Both the position numbers and the translations under genes were made by a program. 64,000 nucleotides of DNA from Curtobacterium poinsettiae (GTDB taxonomy: Bacteria > Actinomycetota > Actinomycetes > Actinomycetales > Microbacteriaceae): contig NZ_CP106879.1 of NCBI RefSeq assembly GCF_025677645.1, positions 558,001-622,000 on the forward strand. The letters run 5' to 3'. Below are positions 17,825 through 25,802 of this stretch, piece by piece (position 1 is the stretch's first letter; every line of letters begins with the position of its first letter). The notes under the pieces were generated by a model. It was not told the origin of the DNA, made no database searches, and saw only the letters and a list, made by a program, of their open reading frames with translations.

Positions 17825-18838
17825 TCAGGCCGCCGGTTGCTGCTGTGTGATGCAGTGCAGCCCACCACCCCGCGCGAACACCTGTCGCGCGTCGATCGAG
17901 CGGACCTGTCGGCCCGGGTACGCCTCGGCGAGGATGCCCCTGGCGCGGTCGTCAGTGACCGGGTCGCCGAACGCGCAGGCGATCACGGCGCCGTTCACCA
18001 CGACGTGGTTCACGTAGTTCCAGTCCACCGGTCCACCGTCGTCGTCCGTCAGGGTCGACGGTGCCGGTAGTTCGACGATCGTCGCGTCCGTGGCCTGCTC
18101 GAGTGCCCGACGGATCTGCGGCATCACCAGGTGGTCCGGGTGGCCGGCATCCGGCTGGGCGTGCAGCAGGACCGTGCCCGGGTCGGCGAAGGTCGCCACC
18201 ATGTCGACGTGGCCCCGGGTGCCGAAGCCGTCGTAGTCGCGCGTCAGGCCGCGGGGCAGCCAGACCACCCGCGTGGCACCGATCGTGCGGGCCAGCTCCA
18301 ACTCGACGCGTTCCCGGTCGGCGTACGGGTTCCGGCGTGGGTCGAGCTGCACCGTCTCCGTCACGAGCACGGTGCCGGCACCGTCGACGTGGATCGCCCC
18401 GCCCTCGTTCACGAGCAACGAGCGGATCTGCCTGGCTCCCGCAGCATCGGCGACCGTGGCGGCGACCTCGGCGTCGCGCGTCCAGGTCGACCACGGGTTC
18501 GCGCCCCAGCCGTTGAAGACCCAGTCGACTGCGCCGAGCTCGCCGGTCACGTCGTCGACGACGAACGTCGGCCCGATGTCGCGCATCCAGAAGTCGTCCA
18601 GGGGCGCTTCGAGCACGTCCACCTGCTCCGACAGCAGCCGGCGGGCGTCGCTGCGCGCCACCGGGTCCACGACGATCGTGACGGGCTGGTGCTCGCTGAT
18701 CGTGTTGGCCGTGGTCGCCCACGTCCGCCGCGCCGCCTCGGCGCTCGCCGCGTCGTCACCGAGCGTCAGGCCGGGGCGCGGGAACGCCATCCAGGTGCGT
18801 TCTTGCGGAGCCGTCTCGGGAGGCATCACCCACGTCAT
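17825..18838 (-). CDS. aguA: Agmatine deiminase
   Basis: The ATG at 18838 overlaps the aguB stop (ATGA); 337 residues, usual for the peptidyl-arginine-deiminase-like AguA family. Seen are the opening MPPETAPQERTWMAFP, the substrate Asp in LDDFWMRDIGPTFV, the NEGGAIHVDG strand, the His in GTRGHVDMVATF and the nucleophile Cys329 in the C-terminal GGGLHCITQQQP. It converts agmatine to N-carbamoylputrescine, the substrate of the coupled AguB. Confidence 0.93.
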   Translation of the reverse strand: MTWVMPPETAPQERTWMAFPRPGLTLGDDAASAEAARRTWATTANTISEHQPVTIVVDPVARSDARRLLSEQVDVLEAPLDDFWMRDIGPTFVVDDVTGELGAVDWVFNGWGANPWSTWTRDAEVAATVADAAGARQIRSLLVNEGGAIHVDGAGTVLVTETVQLDPRRNPYADRERVELELARTIGATRVVWLPRGLTRDYDGFGTRGHVDMVATFADPGTVLLHAQPDAGHPDHLVMPQIRRALEQATDATIVELPAPSTLTDDDGGPVDWNYVNHVVVNGAVIACAFGDPVTDDRARGILAEAYPGRQVRSIDARQVFARGGGLHCITQQQPAA

Positions 18839-19869
18839 GCGCGTGCCTCCGGTCCGGCGTCGGTCGCCGCCACGGCCAGGGCCGCGTCGATCGCGTCGCG
18901 TGCGCCGTACGCGTGGTGTTCCTCGTCGACGGGTTCGACGAGTCCCGCGTACAGGTCGGGGCGCCGCGTGATGTAGAAGGGGAACAGCCGGAGCCACTCC
19001 GTCCGGGCCTCGAGGTCGAGGTCGGCCACGAGCACCGCGTCGGCGTCACGCGGTGCCTCGACGAGCACGCGGCCGAACGGGTCCGAGATGAAGGACGAGC
19101 CGTAGAACGTGATGTCGCCCTCGTCACCCCACCGGTTCGGCACGACCATGAACTGCCCGGCGGTGATGCCGTTCGCCACGATCACCCGCTGCCAGATCGG
19201 CGCGGTGTCGAAGTCGGGGAAGGTCGGTTCGGAGCCGATCGCCGTCGGGTACACGAGCACCTCGGACCCGGCGAGGCCGTAGGACCGGGCGACCTCGGGG
19301 AACCACTCGTCCCAGCACGTCGGCAGCCCGAGGCGCACGCCGAGTCCGGCGGGCTCGTACACCGGGAAGGCGTCGTCGTCCGTCCCCGGGCGGAAGTACG
19401 TGTCCTCGTGGTACCCGGCGCTGATCGGGATGTGGGTCTTCCGGGTCCGGCCGACCAGGGTGCCGTCGGGCGCGACGAGGATCGCCGTGTTGTACCCGCG
19501 CGGGTCGTCGGGCTGGTCGTCGTCATCCGGCCGCTCATAGAGGGAGGCGTGCACGAACACCCCGTGCTGGATCGCCTGGGCACGGGCGAAGGCGACGGTC
19601 GGACCGTCCTGCAGCGACTCGGCGAGGTCCTTCGGGGTCCCGCTCGCCGGGGAGTCGCCCGGGTAGCGGCGCAGCGTGAGTTCGGGCAGGAACACCGCGG
19701 TGGCTCCGTGCGCTGCGGCGGTCGCGATGCCGTCGGCGAGCTGGGCTCGGTGCTCGTGCGGGTCGGGGAGCCACCGCACCTGCACGAGGGCGACGCGGAG
19801 GGACCGGCGGGGTGCGCCGGTGTCGGCGTGCAGCGGCGACGGGAGCGAGGGTGCGGTGACGACGTCCAT
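18835..19869 (-). CDS. aguB: N-carbamoylputrescine amidase
   Basis: 344 residues from ATG at 19869, about 45 longer than typical because of an N-terminal extension before LRVALVQV. The nitrilase-superfamily triad is Glu63 (FLPELTL), Lys144 (RTRKTHIP) and Cys185 (LPTCWDEWFPE). It hydrolyses N-carbamoylputrescine to putrescine, CO2 and ammonia. No ribosome binding site precedes the ATG; instead a GTTGATC/GATCAAC palindrome lies 9 bp upstream, so the mRNA may be leaderless, or a later in-frame start is used. Confidence 0.92.
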   Translation of the reverse strand: MDVVTAPSLPSPLHADTGAPRRSLRVALVQVRWLPDPHEHRAQLADGIATAAAHGATAVFLPELTLRRYPGDSPASGTPKDLAESLQDGPTVAFARAQAIQHGVFVHASLYERPDDDDQPDDPRGYNTAILVAPDGTLVGRTRKTHIPISAGYHEDTYFRPGTDDDAFPVYEPAGLGVRLGLPTCWDEWFPEVARSYGLAGSEVLVYPTAIGSEPTFPDFDTAPIWQRVIVANGITAGQFMVVPNRWGDEGDITFYGSSFISDPFGRVLVEAPRDADAVLVADLDLEARTEWLRLFPFYITRRPDLYAGLVEPVDEEHHAYGARDAIDAALAVAATDAGPEARA

Positions 19870-19877
19870 GCGCCATT

Positions 19878-19895
19878 GTTGATCACACGATCAAC
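19878..19895. promoter_or_regulatory. Palindromic operator candidate upstream of aguB
   Basis: GTTGATC-ACAC-GATCAAC, two perfect 7-bp arms with a 4-bp spacer, ends 9 bp before the aguB ATG. TTGATC..GATCAA palindromes are typical binding sites of dimeric GntR- or TetR-type repressors. The position suggests control of the whole aguB-aguA-permease-dehydrogenase unit. The cognate regulator is not identified. Confidence 0.6.
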
Positions 19896-19984
19896 TATCG
19901 CAAGACCTCGGTTTCGAACCTCGAATATCAGTATGCTGGTCTCGGGTTCCGTATCGTCGCCGGGACGCGGGCCCGGGCAGAGAA

Positions 19985-20018
19985 GAAGCCCACCACTGCA
20001 GCAACAGTGGTGGGCTTC
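19985..20018. terminator. Hairpin terminator
   Basis: A perfect 14-bp stem (19985-19998 with 20005-20018) and a six-base loop, followed by GATTTGTCC. It lies between the divergent aguB promoter and the small gene at 20161, insulating them. No gene runs into it from the left, so an unseen short transcript may end here. Confidence 0.7.
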
Positions 20019-20160
20019 GATTTGTCCTCCGAGTGGAGAACGAGGGACGAACTGGGTCCCGAGCCTGAAACTCGGAGCCAGTGTAACGCGCTCGTCGAGC
20101 GAGTTGCATCCCTCGGCCTGCGCTTCTCGTGTCCGCCGGCGCTGACACGAAGGTGGTCCG

Positions 20161-20271
20161 ATGTCGAACGACACCGAACCGCGTCGCGGCCGTCGAGTGC
20201 CGTGGTTGGGGATCGCGAGCTTGCTCGTGACCGTGGCCCGGTTCCTGCTCGAGCTGTGGCGCAAGGGCTGA
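20161..20271 (+). CDS. Small basic membrane-associated peptide
   Basis: A 36-residue frame from ATG at 20161 preceded by AAGGTGG at good spacing. It begins MSNDTEPRRGRR and continues into one hydrophobic or amphipathic helix, WLGIASLLVTVARFLLELW, ending with RKG. A terminator hairpin follows 6 bp after the stop. The ribosome binding site, helix and terminator together make it a plausible small protein; function is unknown. Confidence 0.55.
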   Translation: MSNDTEPRRGRRVPWLGIASLLVTVARFLLELWRKG

Positions 20272-20277
20272 GCCCCA

Positions 20278-20308
20278 GGGCACCCCGCGCATCTCGCGCG
20301 GGGTGCCC
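20278..20308. terminator. Hairpin terminator between convergent genes
   Basis: A 13-bp perfect stem (20278-20290 with 20296-20308) with a five-base loop directly after the 36-residue gene and just before the 3' end of the leftward membrane-protein gene. Confidence 0.75.
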
Positions 20309-20328
20309 GTCGGGTCGTGTCGGGAGGG

Positions 20329-20982
20329 TCAGCTGATGATGTTGACCGCGCGCGAGATGACCAGTGCCAGCAGGATGAACCCGCTGAGCGCCTGGTAGGC
20401 CATGATCATCTTCGCTCGGACGGTCATCGGCATCGTGTCCGTCGGGCTGAACGCCATCATGTTCGTCATCGCCACGTAGAGGTAGTCGAGGTAGACCGGC
20501 CGCCAGTCCGCGGTCTTCGGGTCGGTCTCCTGCGGGAACTGGAAGTCTGCCTCGGCACTCGCCTACAGCTCGGGGCGACGCCGTGCCACCGGACCCCCGC
20601 GGTCGAGCTCCCAGTAGACGAGCCCGAACACGATGATCGTGCTCACCCAGACCTGCAGCGCGGTGAGCAGCACGGCCGCACCGTCCGCGTGCCCGCCGAG
20701 CAGCTCGGTGATGGTCCGGATGACGGTGAGCTGGCTGGCGACGGTGAGCAGGGCCGCGAGCGCGAACGACAGCCAGCGTGACCAGGTGGTCTCGCGCGTC
20801 AGACGCCGCGGGTTGAAGACGATGAGCGGAGCGAGCAGCAGGACGCCCAGGACGGGCACCACCCACGACGGGAAGAACAGCACCTCGTCCGGCAGGAACA
20901 GGCTCAGCGCCAGGTTCACCAGGACCGCGACGGCGACCGGTGCCCGGTGTTCGTGTCTCGGTCGGGTCCTCGTCGGGGTCAC
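20329..20982 (-). pseudogene. Membrane protein gene with in-frame amber stop
   Basis: From GTG at 20982 the frame encodes 139 residues with four hydrophobic helices (LVNLALSLFL, WVVPVLGVLLLAPLIVF, a segment around SFALAALLTVASQ, and VWVSTIIVFGLVYW), ending VARRRPEL at a TAG (20563-20565). Reading through in the same frame continues for 77 codons with good coding character (ADFQFPQETDP, then VYLDYLYVAMTNMMAFSP and another helix ending AVNIIS) to TGA at 20329. The two halves look like one family: the FQFPQ motif and the last helices belong to the same fold. I read it as a nonsense mutation; readthrough or a functional shortened protein cannot be excluded. Confidence 0.7.
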
Positions 20983-21022
20983 GGAGCGAGTGTCGCACGG
21001 GCCGACACCCGCGGGGGTGCGC

Positions 21023-22366
21023 TCAGGGCGTGGACAGCGGGTCGGCGAGCGAGAGCGGCTCGACCTGGGTGCCGAGCAACCGCCCGGCCGCCCGCAGCCC
21101 GGACAGCAGCGCCCCGTGCACCGTCGCCGGGTCGTCGCTCCACGTGGCCTCGCCGGCGAGCTGCACCCGGCCGGACGGGGTGCCGAGCAGGTCGTGGTCG
21201 TCGGGTGACGCCCCGACGTGCAGGTACGAGTACGAGCCCCGCGAGAACGGGTCCTCGGCCCACCGGGTGATCCGGAACGCCTCGGGTCGGGGGACGGACG
21301 GGCCGAACATCTTCCGCAGCGCTGCCACCCCCTCGTCGACGACCATGGCGTCCGGCAGGGTCTCGAGCCGACGGGCTCCGGCACCACCGACCAGGGCGGC
21401 GAGCACCGGCGCACCGGTCACCCGGGACATGTCGTACCAGGAGTGCCAGTCGACGCCGGCGGACCCCTGCTGCCGGATCACCCACGAGTCGCCCCAGAAC
21501 CGTGTGGGGAACCGCAGGAACACCTTGTCGTAGGTGCCCATCCCGAGCCGGCCGAGCGCTCCGGTCACCGGCGCGGACAGGGGCGGGTCGAAGACCACGT
21601 CGCCGGCCTGCAGCACCCCGAGCGGCACGGTGACGACGACCTGCGGCGCGACGACGGTGGTGCCGTCGGCGAGCCCCACGGTGACGGCGTCGCCCGTTCG
21701 GGCAACCGACCGCACGACCGACGACAGCCGGACGTCGAGACCCTCGGCCAGCGCGCGGGCGTACTGGGCGTAGCCGCCGGGGAACACCACCTCGTCACCG
21801 GGGACGTGCTCCTCGTCGAGGCCGTGGGCGTCGAGGACGGTGACGGGTGCGCCGCAGAGGTCCTCCGAACGGTGGGCCGTGTACTCGCGGACCCGTGCGG
21901 CTCGGTCGCCCTGCCACCGCAGCGACCGCAGCACGGTGTCGACGGCGGCCGCGTAGGTCGAGGGCGGGGGCGCTTGCGCGACGACGGCGTCGAGGGCCGC
22001 GTCGACGGTGTGCAGGTCCGCCACGAACGCCGACGCGTCCTCGGCGGAGAGTGCGGCGCCGGACGGGCCGTGCCACGCGATCGGACGGCCGTCGAACTGG
22101 AAGCTCCCGACCGTGAACTCCACGGTGTCGATGCCGAACCGGGGCGCCAGGGCCCAGAGCGGGTTGCCGTCGACCCCGTGGATCCACGAGGCGCCGAGGT
22201 CGACCGGCACTCCGAGCGACGAATCGGTCCAGGTGCGCCCGCCGATCCGGTCGCGGGCCTCGAGCACGACGACCCGCTGCCCGCCGAGTGTGAGCGCCCG
22301 GGCGGCGGCGAGCCCGGCGACCCCCGCCCCGACGACCACGACGTCGGCGTCGAGACCAGCAGCCAT
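21023..22366 (-). CDS. Flavin-dependent polyamine/monoamine oxidase
   Basis: ATG at 22366 overlaps the stop of the upstream oxidase by one base (TGATG). The 447 residues open with DADVVVVGAGVAGLAAARAL, then EARDRIGGRTWTDSSLG, and continue GASWIHGVDGNPLWAL, a hallmark of spermine/polyamine-oxidase-type flavoproteins. The C-terminal FAD segment is VQLAGEATWSDDPATVHGAL. It probably oxidises a polyamine. It differs clearly from the putrescine-oxidase-like protein at 13178, so the locus holds two amine oxidases. Confidence 0.85.
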   Translation of the reverse strand: MAAGLDADVVVVGAGVAGLAAARALTLGGQRVVVLEARDRIGGRTWTDSSLGVPVDLGASWIHGVDGNPLWALAPRFGIDTVEFTVGSFQFDGRPIAWHGPSGAALSAEDASAFVADLHTVDAALDAVVAQAPPPSTYAAAVDTVLRSLRWQGDRAARVREYTAHRSEDLCGAPVTVLDAHGLDEEHVPGDEVVFPGGYAQYARALAEGLDVRLSSVVRSVARTGDAVTVGLADGTTVVAPQVVVTVPLGVLQAGDVVFDPPLSAPVTGALGRLGMGTYDKVFLRFPTRFWGDSWVIRQQGSAGVDWHSWYDMSRVTGAPVLAALVGGAGARRLETLPDAMVVDEGVAALRKMFGPSVPRPEAFRITRWAEDPFSRGSYSYLHVGASPDDHDLLGTPSGRVQLAGEATWSDDPATVHGALLSGLRAAGRLLGTQVEPLSLADPLSTP

Positions 22367-23730
22367 CAGTGCCCTCCGGTCAGCGGTGCCATGAGCCGGG
22401 CCGCCAGACTCGGCCGTCCGGTCAGCGCTTCTTCGCGGTCGGCCAGGTCGGTCGCGACGAGTCCCGCGTTCGCCCCGAGGAACCGCAGCGGCTCGGGTTC
22501 CCAGTCGGGCGATCGGTGGTTCACCCACGGCAGGGCGGTCAGCGACGTCGACTCCCCGCGCACGAGGTCAGCGAGGGTCCGTCCGGCCAGGTTCGTCGTC
22601 GACAGGCCGTCGCCGACGTACCCGCCGGCGCTGCCGACGTGGCCGTCCCAGGTCACCGAGGCGCACCAGTCGCGCGGCACCCCGAGCGGTCCGCCCCACG
22701 TGTGGGTGACCGGGGCGTCCGCGACGACGGGGAACAGGTCGACCAGGGCGTTCCGCAGGTGCTCGAACACCCGCGGCACCCGGTCGTACCCCGGCGTGAT
22801 CGAGGACCCCCAGTGGTAGCGGGCTCCGCGGCCGCCGAACCCCAGCCGGTCGTCGGCCGTCCGCTGCCCGTACACCAGCAGGTGCCGGTAGTCGGAGAAC
22901 GTCTGCCCGTGCTCGAGCCCGATGCGATCCCACGCGGACGCCGGCAGCGGGGCCGTCGCGATCATGAGCGAGTACAGCGGCAGGATCCGCCGCTTCGTCT
23001 GCTCCAGCTGGGCGCCGTAGCCCTCGACCGCGATCACCACGGCGCCCGCCGTGACGGTGCCGCGCGCCGTGACCACACGCCCGCGATCCCAGGACGAGAC
23101 GGGCGTGTGCTCCGCGATCCGGACGCCACGGGCCTCCAGGGCGGCCGCGAGGCCACGCACCAACGCGGCGGGCTGCACGCGCGCGCAGTCCGGGGTCCAC
23201 GCGACACCCGCCGATCCGGCGGCGTCGCCCGCTCGAGCGGGTCGCCACGTCATGTCGTCGCCCCATGCCGCGGAGGACGCGACCTCGTCGTGGGCGGCGC
23301 GTTCCTGCACGGCGGAGCGTGCGTACAGGACGGTCCCGCCCTTCACGTAGTCGCAGTCGACCTCGGCTTCGGCCGCGGCGCGGCCGACCTCGTCGACGGT
23401 GTCGCGCATGGCGGCCCGCAGCGCCAGCGCAGCGTCTCGCCCGTGCTCCGCGGCGATCGCGGAGGCGGACCGCGGGAACAGCGCCGAGCACCAGCCGCCG
23501 TTCCGACCGGACGCGCCGAAGCCGGCGATCTCGCGTTCCAGGACGAGGATCTGGAGGCCCGGGTCGGCCTGGTGCAGGTACCAGGCGGTCCAGAGACCCG
23601 TCAGTCCACCGCCCACGATCACGACGTCGGCCGTCGTGTCGCCGTCGAGCGGCGGCCGGGGCGTCAGGTCGTCGCGTCCGGTGGACGCGAGCTGGTCGAG
23701 CCAGAACGAGACGCCCCGGTAGCCGCTCAC
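22366..23730 (-). CDS. FAD-dependent oxidoreductase, PuuB-like
   Basis: 454 residues. The opening SFWLDQL motif, then DVVIVGGGLTGLWTAWYL and FGASGRNGGWCSALFP, is characteristic of the DAO family that includes gamma-glutamylputrescine oxidase (PuuB). The C-terminal half carries a second dinucleotide-contacting segment, GYVGDGLSTTNLAGRTLADL. PuuB would need a gamma-glutamylputrescine synthetase (PuuA), which is not in the window, so another N-substituted or free amine may be its substrate. It lies 2 bp after the aminotransferase stop. Confidence 0.83.
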   Translation of the reverse strand: MSGYRGVSFWLDQLASTGRDDLTPRPPLDGDTTADVVIVGGGLTGLWTAWYLHQADPGLQILVLEREIAGFGASGRNGGWCSALFPRSASAIAAEHGRDAALALRAAMRDTVDEVGRAAAEAEVDCDYVKGGTVLYARSAVQERAAHDEVASSAAWGDDMTWRPARAGDAAGSAGVAWTPDCARVQPAALVRGLAAALEARGVRIAEHTPVSSWDRGRVVTARGTVTAGAVVIAVEGYGAQLEQTKRRILPLYSLMIATAPLPASAWDRIGLEHGQTFSDYRHLLVYGQRTADDRLGFGGRGARYHWGSSITPGYDRVPRVFEHLRNALVDLFPVVADAPVTHTWGGPLGVPRDWCASVTWDGHVGSAGGYVGDGLSTTNLAGRTLADLVRGESTSLTALPWVNHRSPDWEPEPLRFLGANAGLVATDLADREEALTGRPSLAARLMAPLTGGH

Positions 23731-23732
23731 GG

Positions 23733-25190
23733 TCAGATCTTCGTCCAGGCCTCGGACAGGACACTGCGCAGGATCGACGTCATCTCGCGGAACTCCGGCT
23801 GCCCGATGGTCAGCGGCGGTGCGAGCTGCACGACCGGGTCACCGCGGTCGTCGGCCCGGCAGTACAGCCCCGCGTCGAACAGCGCCTTCGACAGGAACCC
23901 GCGCAGGAGCCGCTCGGACTCGTCGTCGTCGAAGGTCGTCTTGGTGGCCTTGTCCTTGACGAGCTCGATGCCGTAGAAGTAGCCGTCACCGCGGACGTCC
24001 CCGACGATCGGCAGGTCGAGCAGGGTGTCGAGCTCGGCGCGGAAGAGCGGCGCGTTCTGCTGCACGTTGGCGAGCAGCCCCTCTTCCTCGAAGATGTCGA
24101 GGTTCTCCATCGCGACGGCGGCCGACACCGGGTGCCCGCCGAACGTGTAGCCGTGGTAGAAGGTCGTGTCCCCCTTGGCGAACGGCTCGAACAGCCGGTC
24201 GCTGATGATCGTCGCGCCGATCGGGGAGTACCCGGAGGTCATCGCCTTGGCGCACGTGATCATGTCGGGCACGAAGCCGTAGGTGTCGCAGGCGAACATC
24301 GTGCCGATCCGGCCGAAGGCGCAGATGACCTCGTCCGAAACGAGCAGCACGTCGTACTCGTCGCAGATCTCGCGCACCCGCTGGAAGTACCCCGGCGGCG
24401 GCGTGAAGCAGCCGCCGGAGTTCTGCACCGGCTCGAGGAACACCGCGGCGACGGTGTCGGGGCCCTCGAACTCGATCATCTCGCGGATCCGCTCCGCCGC
24501 CCAGAAGCCGAACTGCTCCTCGGTGCCCCCGGGGAAGCCCATCTCCTCGGCGCGGTAGGAGTTCGTGTTCGGGACCCGGAAGCCGCCGGGGGTCAGGGGC
24601 TCGAACATCTCCTTCATCGCCGGGATGCCGGTGATCGCCAGGGCGCCCTGCGGGGTGCCGTGGTAAGCGACCGCGCGGGAGATCACCTTGTGCTTCATCG
24701 GCTTGCCCTGGAGCTTCCAGTAGTACTTCGCGAGCTTGAAGGCGGTCTCCACCGCCTCGCCGCCGCCCGTGGAGTAGAAGACCTTGTTGAGGTCACCGGG
24801 GGCGTGCTCGGCCAGCCGGTCGGCGAGCTCGATCGCCGCGGGGTGCGCGTACGACCAGATCGGGAAGAAGCTCAGCGTCTCCGCCTGCTTCGCGGCCATC
24901 TCGGCCAGGCGCTTCCGCCCGTGCCCGGCGGCGACGACGAACAGGCCGGACAGCCCGTCGATGTACTCCTTGCCGTGGCTGTCGTAGACGTGGTGGCCCT
25001 CGCCGCGCACCATGATCGGCACGTCGGCGCCGGCCTGGTTCGCACCGTGCCGGGCGAAGTGCATCCACAGGTGGTCCCGGGACTTCCGCTGCAGGTCGGC
25101 GTCGTCGACCGGCGCGAACGGGTCGTAGGAGTGGAGGCGAGCGGCCGGGCCCGTCGTGGTCCGGCCTGTGGCCTGTTCGGAGATGGTCAT
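23733..25190 (-). CDS. Class III aminotransferase, putrescine-pyruvate type
   Basis: The ATG at 25190 overlaps the Lrp stop (ATGA), with GGGGAA upstream; 485 residues. PLP landmarks: STGGGEAVETAFKLAKYYW, AYHGTPQGAL, VSDEVICAFGRIG and Lys315 in ITCAKAMTSGYSPIG. The TFYHGYTFGGHPVSAAVAMENL block is typical of SpuC-like omega-transaminases that use putrescine or cadaverine with pyruvate. In this cluster it would give 4-aminobutanal for the divergent aldehyde dehydrogenase. Confidence 0.87.
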   Translation of the reverse strand: MTISEQATGRTTTGPAARLHSYDPFAPVDDADLQRKSRDHLWMHFARHGANQAGADVPIMVRGEGHHVYDSHGKEYIDGLSGLFVVAAGHGRKRLAEMAAKQAETLSFFPIWSYAHPAAIELADRLAEHAPGDLNKVFYSTGGGEAVETAFKLAKYYWKLQGKPMKHKVISRAVAYHGTPQGALAITGIPAMKEMFEPLTPGGFRVPNTNSYRAEEMGFPGGTEEQFGFWAAERIREMIEFEGPDTVAAVFLEPVQNSGGCFTPPPGYFQRVREICDEYDVLLVSDEVICAFGRIGTMFACDTYGFVPDMITCAKAMTSGYSPIGATIISDRLFEPFAKGDTTFYHGYTFGGHPVSAAVAMENLDIFEEEGLLANVQQNAPLFRAELDTLLDLPIVGDVRGDGYFYGIELVKDKATKTTFDDDESERLLRGFLSKALFDAGLYCRADDRGDPVVQLAPPLTIGQPEFREMTSILRSVLSEAWTKI

Positions 25191-25669
25191 CGCGTTCCCC
25201 AGTCGTAGAGCTGTTTGCGGAGTTGCAGGTAGACGAAGGTCTCGGTGCCGGCGACGCCCGGGATGGCCCGGATGGTGCCGTTGAGCAGTTCGATCAGGTC
25301 GTCGTCGTCCTCGCACACGACCTCGACCATCAGGTCGAAGCTGCCGGCGGTCATCACGAGGTAGTCGACCGCCGGCAGCTGTTCCAGGGCATCGGCGACG
25401 GTTCGGGTGTCGCCGCTGACCCGGATGCCGATCATCGCCTGGCGGTGGAAGCCCAGTTGCATCGGGTCGGTGACCGCGACGATCTGCATGACGCCGGTCT
25501 CGGTCAGCTTCTGCACGCGCTGTCGGACCGCCGCTTCACTGAGACCGACGGCCTTGCCGATCTCGCCGTACGGGCGGCGCCCGTCCGCCTGGAGTTGTTC
25601 GATGATCCGCTTCGAGGTGTCGTCGATCGGTCCCGGACGTCGTGGTGCTGCCGCCATGCCGGACAGCAT
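25187..25669 (-). CDS. Lrp/AsnC-family regulator
   Basis: 160 residues from ATG at 25669 (156 from an alternative ATG at 25657; neither has a strong ribosome binding site). The N-terminal wHTH is at about 16-66 (DDTSKRIIEQLQADGRRPYG, then GLSEAAVRQRVQKL); the RAM/ligand domain follows (about 75-155, with TAGSFDLMVEVVCEDDDDL). It heads the leftward aminotransferase-oxidase operon and is divergent from the aldehyde dehydrogenase/pot operon, so it most likely controls both in response to an amine or amino acid. Confidence 0.88.
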   Translation of the reverse strand: MLSGMAAAPRRPGPIDDTSKRIIEQLQADGRRPYGEIGKAVGLSEAAVRQRVQKLTETGVMQIVAVTDPMQLGFHRQAMIGIRVSGDTRTVADALEQLPAVDYLVMTAGSFDLMVEVVCEDDDDLIELLNGTIRAIPGVAGTETFVYLQLRKQLYDWGTR

Positions 25670-25697
25670 GGCAGCGAGGTTCGGGGTGCGCAAGGGA

Positions 25698-25737
25698 TTC
25701 CGTTGTGAACACCGTGTTTCGCGACGATTTCCGTTGT
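25698..25737. promoter_or_regulatory. Direct repeats in the Lrp/ALDH divergent promoter
   Basis: TTCCGTTGT occurs at 25698-25706 and again at 25729-25737, 31 bp apart (three helical turns), followed by GGTTCTCCACAACC. Lrp-type octamers wrap DNA on phased sites, so these may be autoregulatory boxes for the adjacent Lrp protein. Confidence 0.45.
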
Positions 25738-25802
25738 TACGGTTCTCCACAACCTCCGGATCCTTCTTCCGCGCCGCTGGAATCCGTGTCAGTATCACCG
25801 CC

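Noticed and set aside
19900..19980. GGTTTCGAACCTCG considered as a tRNA T-arm
   Set aside because: No matching acceptor, D or anticodon stems can be folded around it.
20563..20565. TAG considered as a pyrrolysine codon
   Set aside because: No pyl genes or methylamine methyltransferase context are visible, and a single nonsense change explains it more simply.
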